Notes: a model not told the origin generated them from the letters alone. A stretch of 64,000 bases of DNA from Pseudomonas putida (GCF_009883635.2 NZ_CP026115.2:5642001-5706000), one strand, 5' to 3'. Positions 8,694-17,926 are shown, counted from the first letter of the stretch. Program-made: numbers and translations.

Positions 8694-9733
8694 AGCTTCC
8701 AGGCTCCTGCCGGTACTTGTGTCAGTTGCGCCCCCAATGCCGCCAGATCACGTTCGGCATGGCTCTGGCGCAAGTAGACCGGTAGGTCGGCGCTGAGCCT
8801 GGCGAAGTGGCTGTTGCGGCAGAAGGGCGTAGCCCCCAGCGCCCGGCCGACGTGGTGAATCACCAGCTCGACCGCCTGCTCGACCTGGGCGCGGGTACGT
8901 CGCACTTCGAAACTGGCGTCGGCCTCGGGCTGCCGGTCGATCCATGCCGCGCATTCGCGCAGTGCAGCGCGTGCGCCAAACAAGGCAGCGTCCACCGCGC
9001 CCAGGTGAGCATCGGCGTGGGCATCGGGGCGCGGTTTGCGGCAATGCGCCCGCAGGTAGTCGGCCAATGCCTCGGCGGCGCCATACCAACATGCGGCAAT
9101 GCCGGCGCCGCCGTGCCAGAAGCCAGGGCGCGACAGATATTGCCCGGGCCGGCCAATGGCGATGCCGGGCGTATGGTCGAATTCCACCTCTATGCTCGCG
9201 GTGGTCGCCATGCCAATGGCCTGCCAGCTGTCGATACTCAAACCCTGGCTCGGCTGCGCCAGTTCGATCGCTACCAGTTGCGGCTGGTCGTCTTCGGTCC
9301 AGGCCGTAATCAGCGCCCGGTCGATCTGCAGTGCGCCGGAGCACCAGGCCTTGCGCCCGGCCAGGCGTACCTGGTTGCCGTCACGGGCGACGATGCGTGC
9401 GCGGGCATCTGGCGGCTCTGCGGCCCAGACGCCCCAGATACCTTCGTCGACGTGGTGCGCTGCGCCGCATTCAGCAAGTATCGCAAGGGCATCGGTATGA
9501 CCCTCGTAAAGCTTGGCCAATGCAAGGTCGCAACCGGCCACCCGTGCCAAGGTCTGCCAGCGCCGTAAGGTATTGCCTTGCCCAGGCAGGGGCAGCAGGT
9601 CCAGGTGGTCGGCCTGCAAGGCCTGGATCAGTTGCGGCAGCTGGGTGTCGAGGTTCAGCGGCTGCGGCCGCTCGCCAAAGGCGCGCAACAGCCGGTCGAG
9701 GTTGTTGAGGTCGAAATCCTGAACGATGCTCAT
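8690..9733 (-). CDS. acyl-CoA dehydrogenase-like flavoprotein
   Basis: A 347-residue protein with the acyl-CoA dehydrogenase layout: an N-terminal helical domain, a central beta domain (LAGRKAWCSGA, IGMATTASIEVEF) and a C-terminal helical bundle with an arginine-rich segment. It is shorter than typical ACADs (380 or more), and the usual catalytic glutamate is not obvious, so it could use a non-CoA substrate or oxidise a carrier-bound or amine-containing compound. The ATG at 9733 overlaps the ligD stop by 4 bases. It is the first gene of the cassette that continues into PIG-L, methyltransferase and GT2. Confidence 0.7.
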   Translation of the reverse strand: MSIVQDFDLNNLDRLLRAFGERPQPLNLDTQLPQLIQALQADHLDLLPLPGQGNTLRRWQTLARVAGCDLALAKLYEGHTDALAILAECGAAHHVDEGIWGVWAAEPPDARARIVARDGNQVRLAGRKAWCSGALQIDRALITAWTEDDQPQLVAIELAQPSQGLSIDSWQAIGMATTASIEVEFDHTPGIAIGRPGQYLSRPGFWHGGAGIAACWYGAAEALADYLRAHCRKPRPDAHADAHLGAVDAALFGARAALRECAAWIDRQPEADASFEVRRTRAQVEQAVELVIHHVGRALGATPFCRNSHFARLSADLPVYLRQSHAERDLAALGAQLTQVPAGAWKL

Positions 9734-12228
9734 GCCATTCCCATTTGCTTGCGCATGCGCGCGGTGATCGATTGCCGGGTCTTGGCCATGTCGGCCCAAG
9801 GGTCGTCGGCTTCGGCCAGGCGTTCGCGCACATTGCCGATATGCCACTGATTGGCGCCTTTGAGCTGGCCCAGCTCCTCACGCCAGATCGGCACCGACAC
9901 CGGCAGGCCTTCTCGGGCCCGCAGGGAATACGCGCACGCCGTGGTGGCGCCTTTGCCGTTGCGCAGGTAGTCGATGAAGATCTTGCCGACCCGGTTCTTT
10001 GGCCCGGAGACGGCGCTGAGCCGGTCGGGGAACAGCTTGGCCAGGTATTCGACGATGGCATGGCTGAAGTCCTTTACCTCGTCCCATCCGGCTCGGCGGG
10101 TGAGCGGGATGACCAAGTGCATGCCCTTGCCGCCGCTGGTCTTGAGGAACACCTTCAGGCCCAGCTCGTCGAGCAGGGTGAGGGCCAGTTGCGTGGCTTC
10201 GAGCATGGCTTTCCACGGCAACGCCGGGTCTGGGTCGAGGTCGAGCACGAAGCGGTCGGGCTTGTCGAAATCCTTGTCGGTGGCGTTCCAGGTGTGCAGT
10301 TCGAGCATGTTCATCTGCACGGCGCCCAGCAGGGTATCGGCGCGGTTGATGACCATGGCTGCCTGCCCGGCTTCGGCCTTGTCGTAGGTGAGCACATGGG
10401 GGATGTGCAACTGGCCGGCGTTCTTCTGGAAGAACAGCTCCCCGGCCAGGCCGTCCGGGGCCCGCACTAGCGCCACGGGGCGATCCTTGAGTTGCGGCAG
10501 TAGCCACTGGCTGACTTCGGCGTAGTACTCGGCTATCTGCCGCTTGGTGGCGCCGACAGTTGCGTCGATCACCCGGTCGGGATGGGTCAGGCGCAGCTCG
10601 CCGAGGTCGTCCGGCAGGTCGGCTTGCTGGCGTTTGGGCAGGGTCTTGCCGGGCATGGCGCGCTCCAGGTCGATGGCGGTGGCAGGCTTGTCATCGCGCA
10701 GCCCATGGAACACCGCATGGCGCACTACGCCGTCGCGGGTCATCTGGGCATAGGCAACTTCGGCCAGCAACTGCGGCTTGAGCCAGTGCACGCCACGTGC
10801 TTCAACGCCGGTCGGTGGCTTGGGCAGTGCGGGCCTGGCGACTTCCAGCGGTTTGAGGCGGGCATGGATGTTGTCCAGCGTGGTGGCGCTGAAGCCGGTG
10901 CCAACCTTGCCGGCGTAGCGCAGTTCGCCGCTGTCGTTGTCGTGCAGGGCCAGCAGCAGGGCACCAAAGCCGCTGCGGCTGCCTTTGGGGTCGGTGAAGC
11001 CGACGATCACGAACTCCTGGCGTTGTTTGCACTTGAGCTTGACCCAGTCGGCGCTGCGCCGGCCGACATAGGGGCTGTCTGCACGCTTGCCAATCAGGCC
11101 CTCGAGTTCAAGGCGGCAGGCGCTGTCCAGCAGCGACTCGACGGGCTGGTCGAAGTCCTCGGAATACCTGAGCCTGTCCGACTCGCTGTGCTCAAGCAGC
11201 TGGCGCAGGGCCCCGCGACGTTCTCGCAGCGGTTGTTGACGTAAGTCCCGGCCGCCCAGGTAAGGCAGATCGAAGAGGTAATAGCTGATCTGTTCGTCGT
11301 GATCGGTGTCAAACGCGTTCTGCAGCGCCTGGAAATCGGCCTTGCCGTGCTCGTCATTGACCACCATCTCGCCGTCGAGCCAGGCCGAATCGACACCCAG
11401 CGCACGCAGTGCGGCAACCTGGCCAGGCATCCTGTCGCTCCAGTCATGGCCATTACGGGTGTACAGGCGGATGTCGTCACCCTCAATCCGTGCGAGCATG
11501 CGATAGCCGTCGAATTTCACCTCGTAACGCCAGTCGCCGTCGGGCGGCGAATCGACCAGGGTGGCGAGCTGTGGTTGCAGTTGCTCGGGCAGTGCAGCCT
11601 TGACCGCGCTGCCGGCTCGCTTGCGGTTGGTCCGGGTTGGCGAGGCCTTGGCTTTGGCCGTACGTCGGGGCAGCAGGGTGCGGTCGCTGAGCACGCTATC
11701 CGGCTGGGCCTCGACGATGCTGTATTCGTCTTCGCTGCGCGCCTGTTCGTCGTGCGACTTCACCAGCATCCATTGCTCTTTCTTGCCGGCCAGGTGGGTA
11801 CGGAACAGGTTCCAGACGCCGTTGAGCTTTTCGCCCTGCAGGCGAAAACGCAATTTGCCCTTGGCGTAGGCCTGGCGGGCATCGCCTTCGGGTTCCCAGA
11901 CACCCCGGTCCCAGACGATCACGTCGCCAGCCCCGTAATGGCCCTCTGGGATATGCCCCTCGAAATCGGCGTAGTCCAGCGGGTGGTCCTCGACATGCAC
12001 CGCCAGGCGCCGCACTTTCGGGTCGAGCGACGGGCCCTTGGGAATGGCCCAGCTCTTCAGCGTGCCGTCCAGTTCCAGCCGAAAGTCATAGTGAAGATGG
12101 CTGGCGTCGTGCTTCTGGATGCAAAACTGCAGAGCGTGAACGTGCTTGCCCCGGCTGCGCGTGCCGCTGGGCTCGGGCGTGGCATTGAAATCGCGCTTGC
12201 GTTCATATTCAGCAAGGGGCTTGGCCAT
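9730..12228 (-). CDS. ligD: multifunctional DNA ligase D (phosphoesterase-ligase-polymerase)
   Basis: An 832-residue LigD in the Pseudomonas order. The N-terminal 3'-phosphoesterase domain (about 1-190) has H40, H46, D48, R50, H82 and Y86 at the spacing of the characterised P. aeruginosa enzyme. The ATP-dependent ligase domain (about 210-520) carries nucleotidyl lysine K238 in EVKFDGYR. The C-terminal primase-like polymerase domain (about 545-832) has the catalytic LDLDPDP acids. It heals and seals Ku-bound double-strand breaks. The gene is the head of a minus-strand operon with four apparently metabolic genes, an unusual association. Confidence 0.97.
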   Translation of the reverse strand: MAKPLAEYERKRDFNATPEPSGTRSRGKHVHALQFCIQKHDASHLHYDFRLELDGTLKSWAIPKGPSLDPKVRRLAVHVEDHPLDYADFEGHIPEGHYGAGDVIVWDRGVWEPEGDARQAYAKGKLRFRLQGEKLNGVWNLFRTHLAGKKEQWMLVKSHDEQARSEDEYSIVEAQPDSVLSDRTLLPRRTAKAKASPTRTNRKRAGSAVKAALPEQLQPQLATLVDSPPDGDWRYEVKFDGYRMLARIEGDDIRLYTRNGHDWSDRMPGQVAALRALGVDSAWLDGEMVVNDEHGKADFQALQNAFDTDHDEQISYYLFDLPYLGGRDLRQQPLRERRGALRQLLEHSESDRLRYSEDFDQPVESLLDSACRLELEGLIGKRADSPYVGRRSADWVKLKCKQRQEFVIVGFTDPKGSRSGFGALLLALHDNDSGELRYAGKVGTGFSATTLDNIHARLKPLEVARPALPKPPTGVEARGVHWLKPQLLAEVAYAQMTRDGVVRHAVFHGLRDDKPATAIDLERAMPGKTLPKRQQADLPDDLGELRLTHPDRVIDATVGATKRQIAEYYAEVSQWLLPQLKDRPVALVRAPDGLAGELFFQKNAGQLHIPHVLTYDKAEAGQAAMVINRADTLLGAVQMNMLELHTWNATDKDFDKPDRFVLDLDPDPALPWKAMLEATQLALTLLDELGLKVFLKTSGGKGMHLVIPLTRRAGWDEVKDFSHAIVEYLAKLFPDRLSAVSGPKNRVGKIFIDYLRNGKGATTACAYSLRAREGLPVSVPIWREELGQLKGANQWHIGNVRERLAEADDPWADMAKTRQSITARMRKQMGMA

Positions 12229-12357
12229 GGCGGGCTCCGGGGTGATTCACTGTCTGTAGATTGGGAGGCGGCGGCCTGCGTGCTAGTTCAAAAAAACTCT
12301 GAATCATCCACAGCTTGGCGGAGTCGACCGTGTGTACCGCACTGATGGAGAACCCAG

Positions 12358-12822
12358 ATGAACCGACCCGACGATCCCAAGGCCTACACACCCACCGAAA
12401 TCGACGACACCGAAGACCGCATGGGCAGTGTCCGTGAACTGGACTTCAGCGACCGAAACGACGAGCGCGAAGGCCGTGTCGGCGATGAACGGCCAGCCGC
12501 TGAGGTGGCCCAGGAATTCCCGCCGCGGCGCGTTGCCGAAAGCGGCATGACCGGCGGCGAAGCCCTGAGCGACAGCCTGCATGAGGACAACGTGACCTAC
12601 GACGACCTCAGCCCCGACACGCTGCTGGACGAAACCGGCGCCCGCGACCCGCATGAACCTGGCGACGGAGGGCCGGCAGACCAGGCCCTGCGCCATGTGG
12701 ATGCCGACGAGATTGGCGGCGGCATCGGTCTGGATGAGGCAGAACTTGCACGTTCTGCACCACTGGATGGCGAGCCATGGACAGATGATGTCATCGAAGA
12801 CGACGAGGGGAACACACGATGA
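12358..12822 (+). CDS. acidic, low-complexity hypothetical protein
   Basis: A 154-residue protein very rich in Asp, Glu, Gly and Pro, with no hydrophobic core segments and no signal peptide; it is probably disordered. Proteins of this kind in pseudomonads are sometimes labelled HPr- or PTS-related, but no catalytic motif is visible here. Its stop overlaps the metallothionein start (ATGA at 12819-12822), so the two are co-translated. The 129 bases upstream to ligD hold the divergent promoters. Confidence 0.7.
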   Translation: MNRPDDPKAYTPTEIDDTEDRMGSVRELDFSDRNDEREGRVGDERPAAEVAQEFPPRRVAESGMTGGEALSDSLHEDNVTYDDLSPDTLLDETGARDPHEPGDGGPADQALRHVDADEIGGGIGLDEAELARSAPLDGEPWTDDVIEDDEGNTR

Positions 12823-13049
12823 ACGAGCAACGTTGTGCCTGTAATCATTGCAGCTGTACCGTCGATGCCAATGCCGTGCAGCAGGGTGGCAAGGCCTACT
12901 GCTGCGAGGCCTGCGCCAGCGGGCACCGCAATGGCGAACCGTGCCGCATGGCCGACTGCAAGTGTGGAGAAACCGTGCAGCCCAAGGAAAGCAACGTGGA
13001 CAATGCGCTGGACGAGACCTTCCCGGCCAGTGACCCTATCTCGCCCTGA
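12819..13049 (+). CDS. bacterial metallothionein with acidic C-terminal tail
   Basis: A 76-residue protein with ten cysteines (C6, C8, C11, C13, C28, C29, C32, C42, C47, C49) and nearby histidines, in the SmtA/BmtA-like arrangement that binds Zn, Cd or Cu in one cluster. The spacing CACNHCSC, YCCEAC and DCKC is diagnostic of the Pseudomonas metallothionein group. Residues 51-76 form a cysteine-free acidic tail ending in ALDETFPASDPISP, a short motif found at the ends of many small bacterial proteins. It is translationally coupled to the acidic protein upstream. Confidence 0.9.
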   Translation: MNEQRCACNHCSCTVDANAVQQGGKAYCCEACASGHRNGEPCRMADCKCGETVQPKESNVDNALDETFPASDPISP

Positions 13050-13064
13050 AGCGCATTCTCTGGG

Positions 13065-13493
13065 TCAATGTGTCTGCCAGATGCCCTCGGCGCGTTCGCA
13101 GTCTGCACGGGCCTGACCGAGGCTGGGCGTGTCGTAGTAATAGGTGATAACCCTGGCATCCTTGCTCAGGGCCGGCTTGGTCGAAGGCTGGTCCCGCCCG
13201 CCGGCCTTGGGGTTGGCCAGGGTTTCCTGGGTCAGTGGTGCGATGCAGCTGCCCACACTGCCATCGGCACAACGCGCCACCTTGTGTTTTTCGGTGCTGA
13301 GCATGTCCTTGCTCTCGTTGCTGCACGACCAGTTGATCGCTTCGGCGGGCATGTTGCTGAAGCTGTAGCAGGTGTGATGCTCGACCGGCTTTACCGCTTC
13401 GCTGGAGGAGCGGGTCTGCACATCACAGGCTTCGGCCAGCACTTCGCCGCTGGCCAGGCTGGCGAGCAACGTCATTATCAGATGCATGCGCAT
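13065..13493 (-). CDS. secreted hypothetical protein with six or more cysteines
   Basis: A 142-residue protein starting MRMHLIMTLLASLASGEVLAEA, a convincing Sec signal peptide with cleavage after LAEA or LA. The mature part has paired cysteines (C23, C42, C57, C75, C83, C133 approximately), suggesting disulfides in the periplasm. No known domain was recognised. It converges on the metallothionein gene and is followed upstream by ybhN on the same strand after 17 bases, so it may be the tail of that operon. Confidence 0.7.
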   Translation of the reverse strand: MRMHLIMTLLASLASGEVLAEACDVQTRSSSEAVKPVEHHTCYSFSNMPAEAINWSCSNESKDMLSTEKHKVARCADGSVGSCIAPLTQETLANPKAGGRDQPSTKPALSKDARVITYYYDTPSLGQARADCERAEGIWQTH

Positions 13494-13510
13494 GTTACCT
13501 CCCGGGCCAT

Positions 13511-14458
13511 TCAGGCCGGTTTATCGCGCTGGCGCATGGCCTTGGCGCGCTTTTCCAGGATCAGGTAGGTGACTACGGCCGCTACCAGCGGAATCAGGTA
13601 GTACAACGTCCGGTAACCCAGCAGTGCCGCCACCAGGGTGCCTTGGCCGATCTGCCCGTGGAGCAGGGCGAGGAACACGGTTTCGAGCACACCAAGGCCG
13701 GCAGGAATATGGGCGACCACCCCCGCGACACAGCTGATCAGCAGAATGCCGAGGATCGAGGGGTAGAACGCTTCGCCAGGCAACAGCCAGAAGATCAGCA
13801 AGGCCATCATGGCCCAGTTGCTGGCACCCAACGCCACTTGGCACAGGGCCAGGCGCAGCGAGGGCAGCGTGACTTCGTGCTCACGCCAACGCCAGGTCCG
13901 CTTTTTCGCAAAGCCGCAAGCCAGCAGGTAGCCGACGGCGATGACCAGCAAAAGCACACCGATCAATCGCAGGCCACTGGCGCCAACCGCCCAGTTCGCC
14001 GGCAATTCGACCAGCCCCAGGGCGAACACGCTGCCGGCCAGCAGCATGTAGCCCATCCAGTTGGTCAGCAGGCCAAGGGTGAGGATGCGAGTAATGGTCG
14101 GTGTGTCCAGGCCCAGGCGACTGTACAGGCGATAGCGCAAGGCAACGCCACCTACCCAGGTGGTGAAATTGAGGTTGAAGGCGTAGCACACGAATGCCAC
14201 CGGCAGCACCTGACGGGCCGGCAGGCGGTGCCCGGTATAAGCGCGGGCCAGCAAGTCGTAGCTGGCGAAGATCAGGTAGCTGCACAGCGCCAGCACCAGG
14301 CCGATGGCCAGCGTGCCCGGCTTGTAGGCCAGCAGCGACTGGCGTACCTCGTTCCAGTCCAGGTTGCGCGCCAGTACATAGAGCAACACAGGGATCAGAA
14401 CCAGGAAAGCTACGGTGAACACCCGCTTGCCCCATATTTGCCAGGCTTTCTGTGCCAT
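13511..14458 (-). CDS. ybhN: YbhN-type flippase-like integral membrane protein
   Basis: A 315-residue protein with about eight transmembrane segments, of the lysylphosphatidylglycerol-synthase-transmembrane/UPF0104 family. The motif FNLNFTTWVGG and the C-terminal HIPAGLGVLE block are typical. Its ATG overlaps the stop of the cardiolipin synthase gene by one base (TGATG), and the order ybhP-clsB-ybhN is the one seen in E. coli. A role with cardiolipin or related lipid handling is inferred from that conserved context. Confidence 0.85.
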   Translation of the reverse strand: MAQKAWQIWGKRVFTVAFLVLIPVLLYVLARNLDWNEVRQSLLAYKPGTLAIGLVLALCSYLIFASYDLLARAYTGHRLPARQVLPVAFVCYAFNLNFTTWVGGVALRYRLYSRLGLDTPTITRILTLGLLTNWMGYMLLAGSVFALGLVELPANWAVGASGLRLIGVLLLVIAVGYLLACGFAKKRTWRWREHEVTLPSLRLALCQVALGASNWAMMALLIFWLLPGEAFYPSILGILLISCVAGVVAHIPAGLGVLETVFLALLHGQIGQGTLVAALLGYRTLYYLIPLVAAVVTYLILEKRAKAMRQRDKPA

Positions 14459-15660
14459 CAGGTATTGCCCTCATGCAGGTCGCCTTGGGCCGCGACTTCT
14501 GGCTGCACGGAACGCAGGCGTTGGCGGTGAGCGGGAAACCAGCCAGCAATCCGCGGAAAATGCCGGATCACATGGAAACAGGCGAAGATCAGCGGTGCTC
14601 GCCACCAATAGCCGCGGACCATCCGTTCCAGGGTCACCGGTTTGCAGTGTTCGTCTGCCAGCGTCTGCAGGTGCTCGAACAGTTGCTGATTGAATGCCGA
14701 GTCACGGATGAACAGGTTGGCTTCCAGGTTGAACGACAGGCTCAAGGGGTCGAGATTACTGGAACCGACCGTGGCCCACTCGTCGTCGACCAGCGCCACC
14801 TTGCCGTGCAACGGCCGCTGGCGATATTCGAGTATCCGCACTCCGTCGCGCAGCAGGTAGTTGTAGAGCAAGCGCGACAGGGCGCGCACCCAGCGCATGT
14901 CAGGCTGGCCCTGGAGAATCAGCGTGACCTCGACCCCGCGCCGCGCCGCATTGCGCAACTCGCGCAGCAGGCGGTAACCGGGGAAGAAATAGGCATTGGC
15001 CACCACGACTCGCCGCCGCGCACCACGCAGGGCCTGCAGGTAGTGGGCTTCGATGTCGGTGCTGCGCAGCCGATTGTCGCGTTCGATCAGCACCGCCGTG
15101 CTGTTGCCGGTCGGCTGTGTCACCGGGCGTACCTCACTGGGCGGCTCGAGCACCGGGGCCATCAGCCTGCGGCTGGCGGCATGCACCTGCGCCACCACCG
15201 GCCCGGTCACCTCCACGGCGTAATCCTGCTTGGCCATGGGGCCGAAGTCACCCAGGTGGTCGGCGCTGTAGTTGATGCCGCCGATGAACGCCCGTTCGCC
15301 ATCGATGACCACGATCTTGCGGTGCAGGCGGCGGAACAGGTTGGTGCGCATGCCGGCCAGCCGGGGTTGCGGGTCGAAGGCATGAAAGCTGACGCCGGCA
15401 TCGGTCAGCGCTGCCACGAAGTTGTCAGGGAGGTCGGCGGTGCCGTAGCCATCCGCCGCCACTTCCACCCGCACACCTCGCCTGGCAGCATCGATCAGCA
15501 CCTGCTGCAGCTGCTGGCCAACTTTGTCGTCGTAGATGATGAAGGTTTCCAGCAGGATCTCTTCTTGCGCTTGAGCCATTGCCTCGAATACGCGGGGATA
15601 ATATTGCTCGCCATTGATCAGCAGCTCGACATTGTTTCCGTCAACCCAGGGTCTGTTCAC
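14458..15660 (-). CDS. clsB: cardiolipin synthase B (phospholipase D superfamily)
   Basis: A 400-residue protein with two HKD motifs: HRKIVVIDGERAFIGG in the first half and HGKVALVDDEWATVGSSN in the second. Both have the H-x-K-x4-D core that forms the phosphatidyl-transfer site. The N-terminus MNRPWVDGNNVELLINGE matches ClsB/YbhO. The enzyme makes cardiolipin from phosphatidylglycerol at the inner membrane. It overlaps both operon neighbours (4 bases with ybhP, 1 base with ybhN). Confidence 0.93.
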   Translation of the reverse strand: MNRPWVDGNNVELLINGEQYYPRVFEAMAQAQEEILLETFIIYDDKVGQQLQQVLIDAARRGVRVEVAADGYGTADLPDNFVAALTDAGVSFHAFDPQPRLAGMRTNLFRRLHRKIVVIDGERAFIGGINYSADHLGDFGPMAKQDYAVEVTGPVVAQVHAASRRLMAPVLEPPSEVRPVTQPTGNSTAVLIERDNRLRSTDIEAHYLQALRGARRRVVVANAYFFPGYRLLRELRNAARRGVEVTLILQGQPDMRWVRALSRLLYNYLLRDGVRILEYRQRPLHGKVALVDDEWATVGSSNLDPLSLSFNLEANLFIRDSAFNQQLFEHLQTLADEHCKPVTLERMVRGYWWRAPLIFACFHVIRHFPRIAGWFPAHRQRLRSVQPEVAAQGDLHEGNT

Positions 15661-16442
15661 AGATTGATCTCCGCAGCCAGTGGCGCATGGTCTGACAGGT
15701 GCGACCAGGGGTACATGGAAAGCACCTGGGCCTTGGTCGGCATGGCGTTACGCAGATAGATACGGTCCAGGCGCAACAGCGGCATGCGTGCGGGGAAGCT
15801 GCGTGCCGGGCTGCCAAAATGTTCGCCGAAGGCTTCGACCAAGCGCTGGGAGAGCACCGCATCGGCCTTCAAACGCCAGTCATTGAAGTCGCCCGCGATG
15901 ATCACCGGAGCCTGCGCCGGCAGGCTGTCGAGCAGCTTCAGCAGCAGCTGTACCTGGCTTTGCCGGTGCGCCTCGCGCAGCCCCAGATGCACGCAGATCG
16001 CATGCACCTGCTCATGGCCGGGCACCTCCAGATGGCAATGCAGAAGGCCACGCTGTTCGTTGCCGTGGATCGACACGTCGAGATTCTGGTAATGCGCAAT
16101 CGGGAATTTCGACAGCAGGGCGTTACCGTGGTCACCGTGGGGATACACCGCGTTGCGGCCATAGGCGAACTGCGGCCACATGCTGTCGGCAAGAAATTCG
16201 TACTGTGGCGTCTCCGGCCAGGCCGGGTGGCGCACGGCATGCTGCTGGTGGCTGCCGTGCACTTCCTGAAGAAACACCAGGTCAGCGTTGGTGGTGCGCA
16301 CCGCGTCGCGCAGTTCCGGCAGGATGAAGCGCCGGTTGAACAGGGTGAAGCCCTTGTGCACGTTGATCGTCAGCACATTCAGGCGGTGTACCGTCGTCAC
16401 TTTGTCGATGATGCAACGGGGGGCGGGCAAGGTCTTGTTCAT
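15657..16442 (-). CDS. ybhP: endonuclease/exonuclease/phosphatase family protein YbhP
   Basis: A 261-residue EEP-fold hydrolase. Motifs are LTINVHKG near the N-terminus, LVFLQEVHG (metal-binding Glu), IIAGDFNDWR (catalytic Asp/Asn) and the final HLSDHAPL. The substrate is unknown: the fold covers DNA repair nucleases and lipid or inositol phosphatases, and its fixed linkage to clsB favours a lipid headgroup. The start ATG overlaps the DUF72 stop by 4 bases. Confidence 0.88.
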   Translation of the reverse strand: MNKTLPAPRCIIDKVTTVHRLNVLTINVHKGFTLFNRRFILPELRDAVRTTNADLVFLQEVHGSHQQHAVRHPAWPETPQYEFLADSMWPQFAYGRNAVYPHGDHGNALLSKFPIAHYQNLDVSIHGNEQRGLLHCHLEVPGHEQVHAICVHLGLREAHRQSQVQLLLKLLDSLPAQAPVIIAGDFNDWRLKADAVLSQRLVEAFGEHFGSPARSFPARMPLLRLDRIYLRNAMPTKAQVLSMYPWSHLSDHAPLAAEINL

Positions 16443-17356
16443 AGCTGCACCTGCGGCGTCACGCCCGGTTCGGTCAGCAGGTGGTAGTCAAGCTTGAGCT
16501 TTTCCAGCAGGCGCCGCGCATCGTAGGGGGCATGCACTTTCTGATCGTTGTCGAAGTAGCAGTAAATATCCCGTGAGGCCCGCCGCGGCGGAGCCTTGTT
16601 CACGATCAGCTTCGCATCATCGGCCTGGCTACCCTGGGCCCAGGCTTGGATACGCTGCTTCCAGCGGCGCAAGGCATGCGCCGTGTAGCCGCTGCTGTAG
16701 AGCTCGACGTCACCGTGCAGGCGCAGGTAGACGAAGTCGGCCGTGACATCCTCGACATACGGCCACTTGCCCGCGCTGTCCGCCACCACCAGCGCCACCC
16801 GGTGCTTGCGCAACAGTCTGACGAAGGCTTCGCACAAAAAGCTGTCATGGCGGATCTCCACAGCGTGGCGCAGCCGCGCATTACCCCTGATTGCAGTACC
16901 GCCTTGATCCTTGAGCTGTTCCGCGCATCCCTGTGCACAGGCTCTTGCGGCCTTGCGGTCCTTGGGCAGCAACTGGAAGAAGTGGCTGAATCGCGCTTCG
17001 TCGAACTTCATGTTCGGCGGAAACTGCCACAGGAACGGCCCGAGCTTGTCGCCCAGCAGCAGTGGCCCGGAGGCGAAGAAGTTGGCGATAGGTTCTTCGA
17101 TTTCCTTCAGCCGGCGCACATGGGTGATGTAGCGTGGGCCCTTGACCGCGAAAATGAAATCATCCGGTGTTTCGTCGCGCCATTTCACATAGCGTTCGGG
17201 CGTCTGCAGGCTATAGAACGAACCGTTGATCTCGATGCTGTTCACCGCCCGCGAAGCAAATGCCAGCTCGCTGTCCTGGCGCAGTCCCTTGGGGTAGAAG
17301 TCCTTGCGCCAGGGGCCATAGCGCCATCCCGAAATGCCGATGCGGATATCGCTCAC
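16439..17356 (-). CDS. DUF72 family protein
   Basis: A protein of about 305 residues of the DUF72 (YecE-like) TIM-barrel family, recognised by RIGISGWRYGPWRKDFYP, the SIEINGSFY strand, FAVKGPRYITH and the C-terminal YCYFDNDQ. Its biochemical role is not known. GTG at 17356 (MSDIRIGISGW) is preferred because a GAGG site precedes it and family members begin there; an ATG at 17392 would add 12 residues. It is the first gene of the ybhP-clsB-ybhN unit by 4-base overlap. Confidence 0.8.
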   Translation of the reverse strand: MSDIRIGISGWRYGPWRKDFYPKGLRQDSELAFASRAVNSIEINGSFYSLQTPERYVKWRDETPDDFIFAVKGPRYITHVRRLKEIEEPIANFFASGPLLLGDKLGPFLWQFPPNMKFDEARFSHFFQLLPKDRKAARACAQGCAEQLKDQGGTAIRGNARLRHAVEIRHDSFLCEAFVRLLRKHRVALVVADSAGKWPYVEDVTADFVYLRLHGDVELYSSGYTAHALRRWKQRIQAWAQGSQADDAKLIVNKAPPRRASRDIYCYFDNDQKVHAPYDARRLLEKLKLDYHLLTEPGVTPQVQL

Positions 17357-17528
17357 GCTGCTGTCCTCATAGCCTGCTCCGTTGAACATCACTCTGAAGG
17401 TGCGACCTGGGCGGGGTGTCGAGGGTTCAGCGCAGTTGATCGAAGGCGATGTTGCAGGCCAGAGTTGAACTTTGCCGGCGCCAGCGATTCCACCGCATAG
17501 CGGATATGCAGCGCAGGAGATCGTCGGG

Positions 17529-17903
17529 ATGAAATTCGATCGCTTCTGTCAGTGGCTGGCGAACTGGACCGGGCGACCACTGACGTTCGGCCTGGCCTTC
17601 CTGTTGATACTGATCTGGGGCATCACCGGGCCGTTGTTCGATTTCAACGACACCTGGCAACTGGTGATCAACACCTCGACCACCATCATCACCTTCCTGA
17701 TGGTGTTCCTGATCCAGAACACCCAGAACCGCGACAACGACGAGCTGCATATCAAGATCGACGAATTGCTGCGCACCACCCACAAGGCGCACAAGGCACT
17801 GCTTGACCTGGAGGACATGGACCCGGCCGAGTTGCATGCCTTGCGCAAGCAGTACCAGCAGATGGCCGAGCGCGGCGACGATGGGCAGAAACCGAAGGAA
17901 TGA
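17529..17903 (+). CDS. low-affinity iron permease family protein
   Basis: A 124-residue membrane protein with two hydrophobic segments (about 14-34 and 45-63). These are followed by the QNTQNRDNDELHIKIDELL stretch, typical of the bacterial Fet4-like low-affinity iron permease family, and a charged C-terminal coil. Transport has not been shown for the short bacterial versions. The start at 17529 follows a GGAG site. The ClpP-like gene begins 23 bases after its stop. Confidence 0.8.
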   Translation: MKFDRFCQWLANWTGRPLTFGLAFLLILIWGITGPLFDFNDTWQLVINTSTTIITFLMVFLIQNTQNRDNDELHIKIDELLRTTHKAHKALLDLEDMDPAELHALRKQYQQMAERGDDGQKPKE

Positions 17904-17926
17904 CCTGCCAGAGACTGGAGGCAAGC

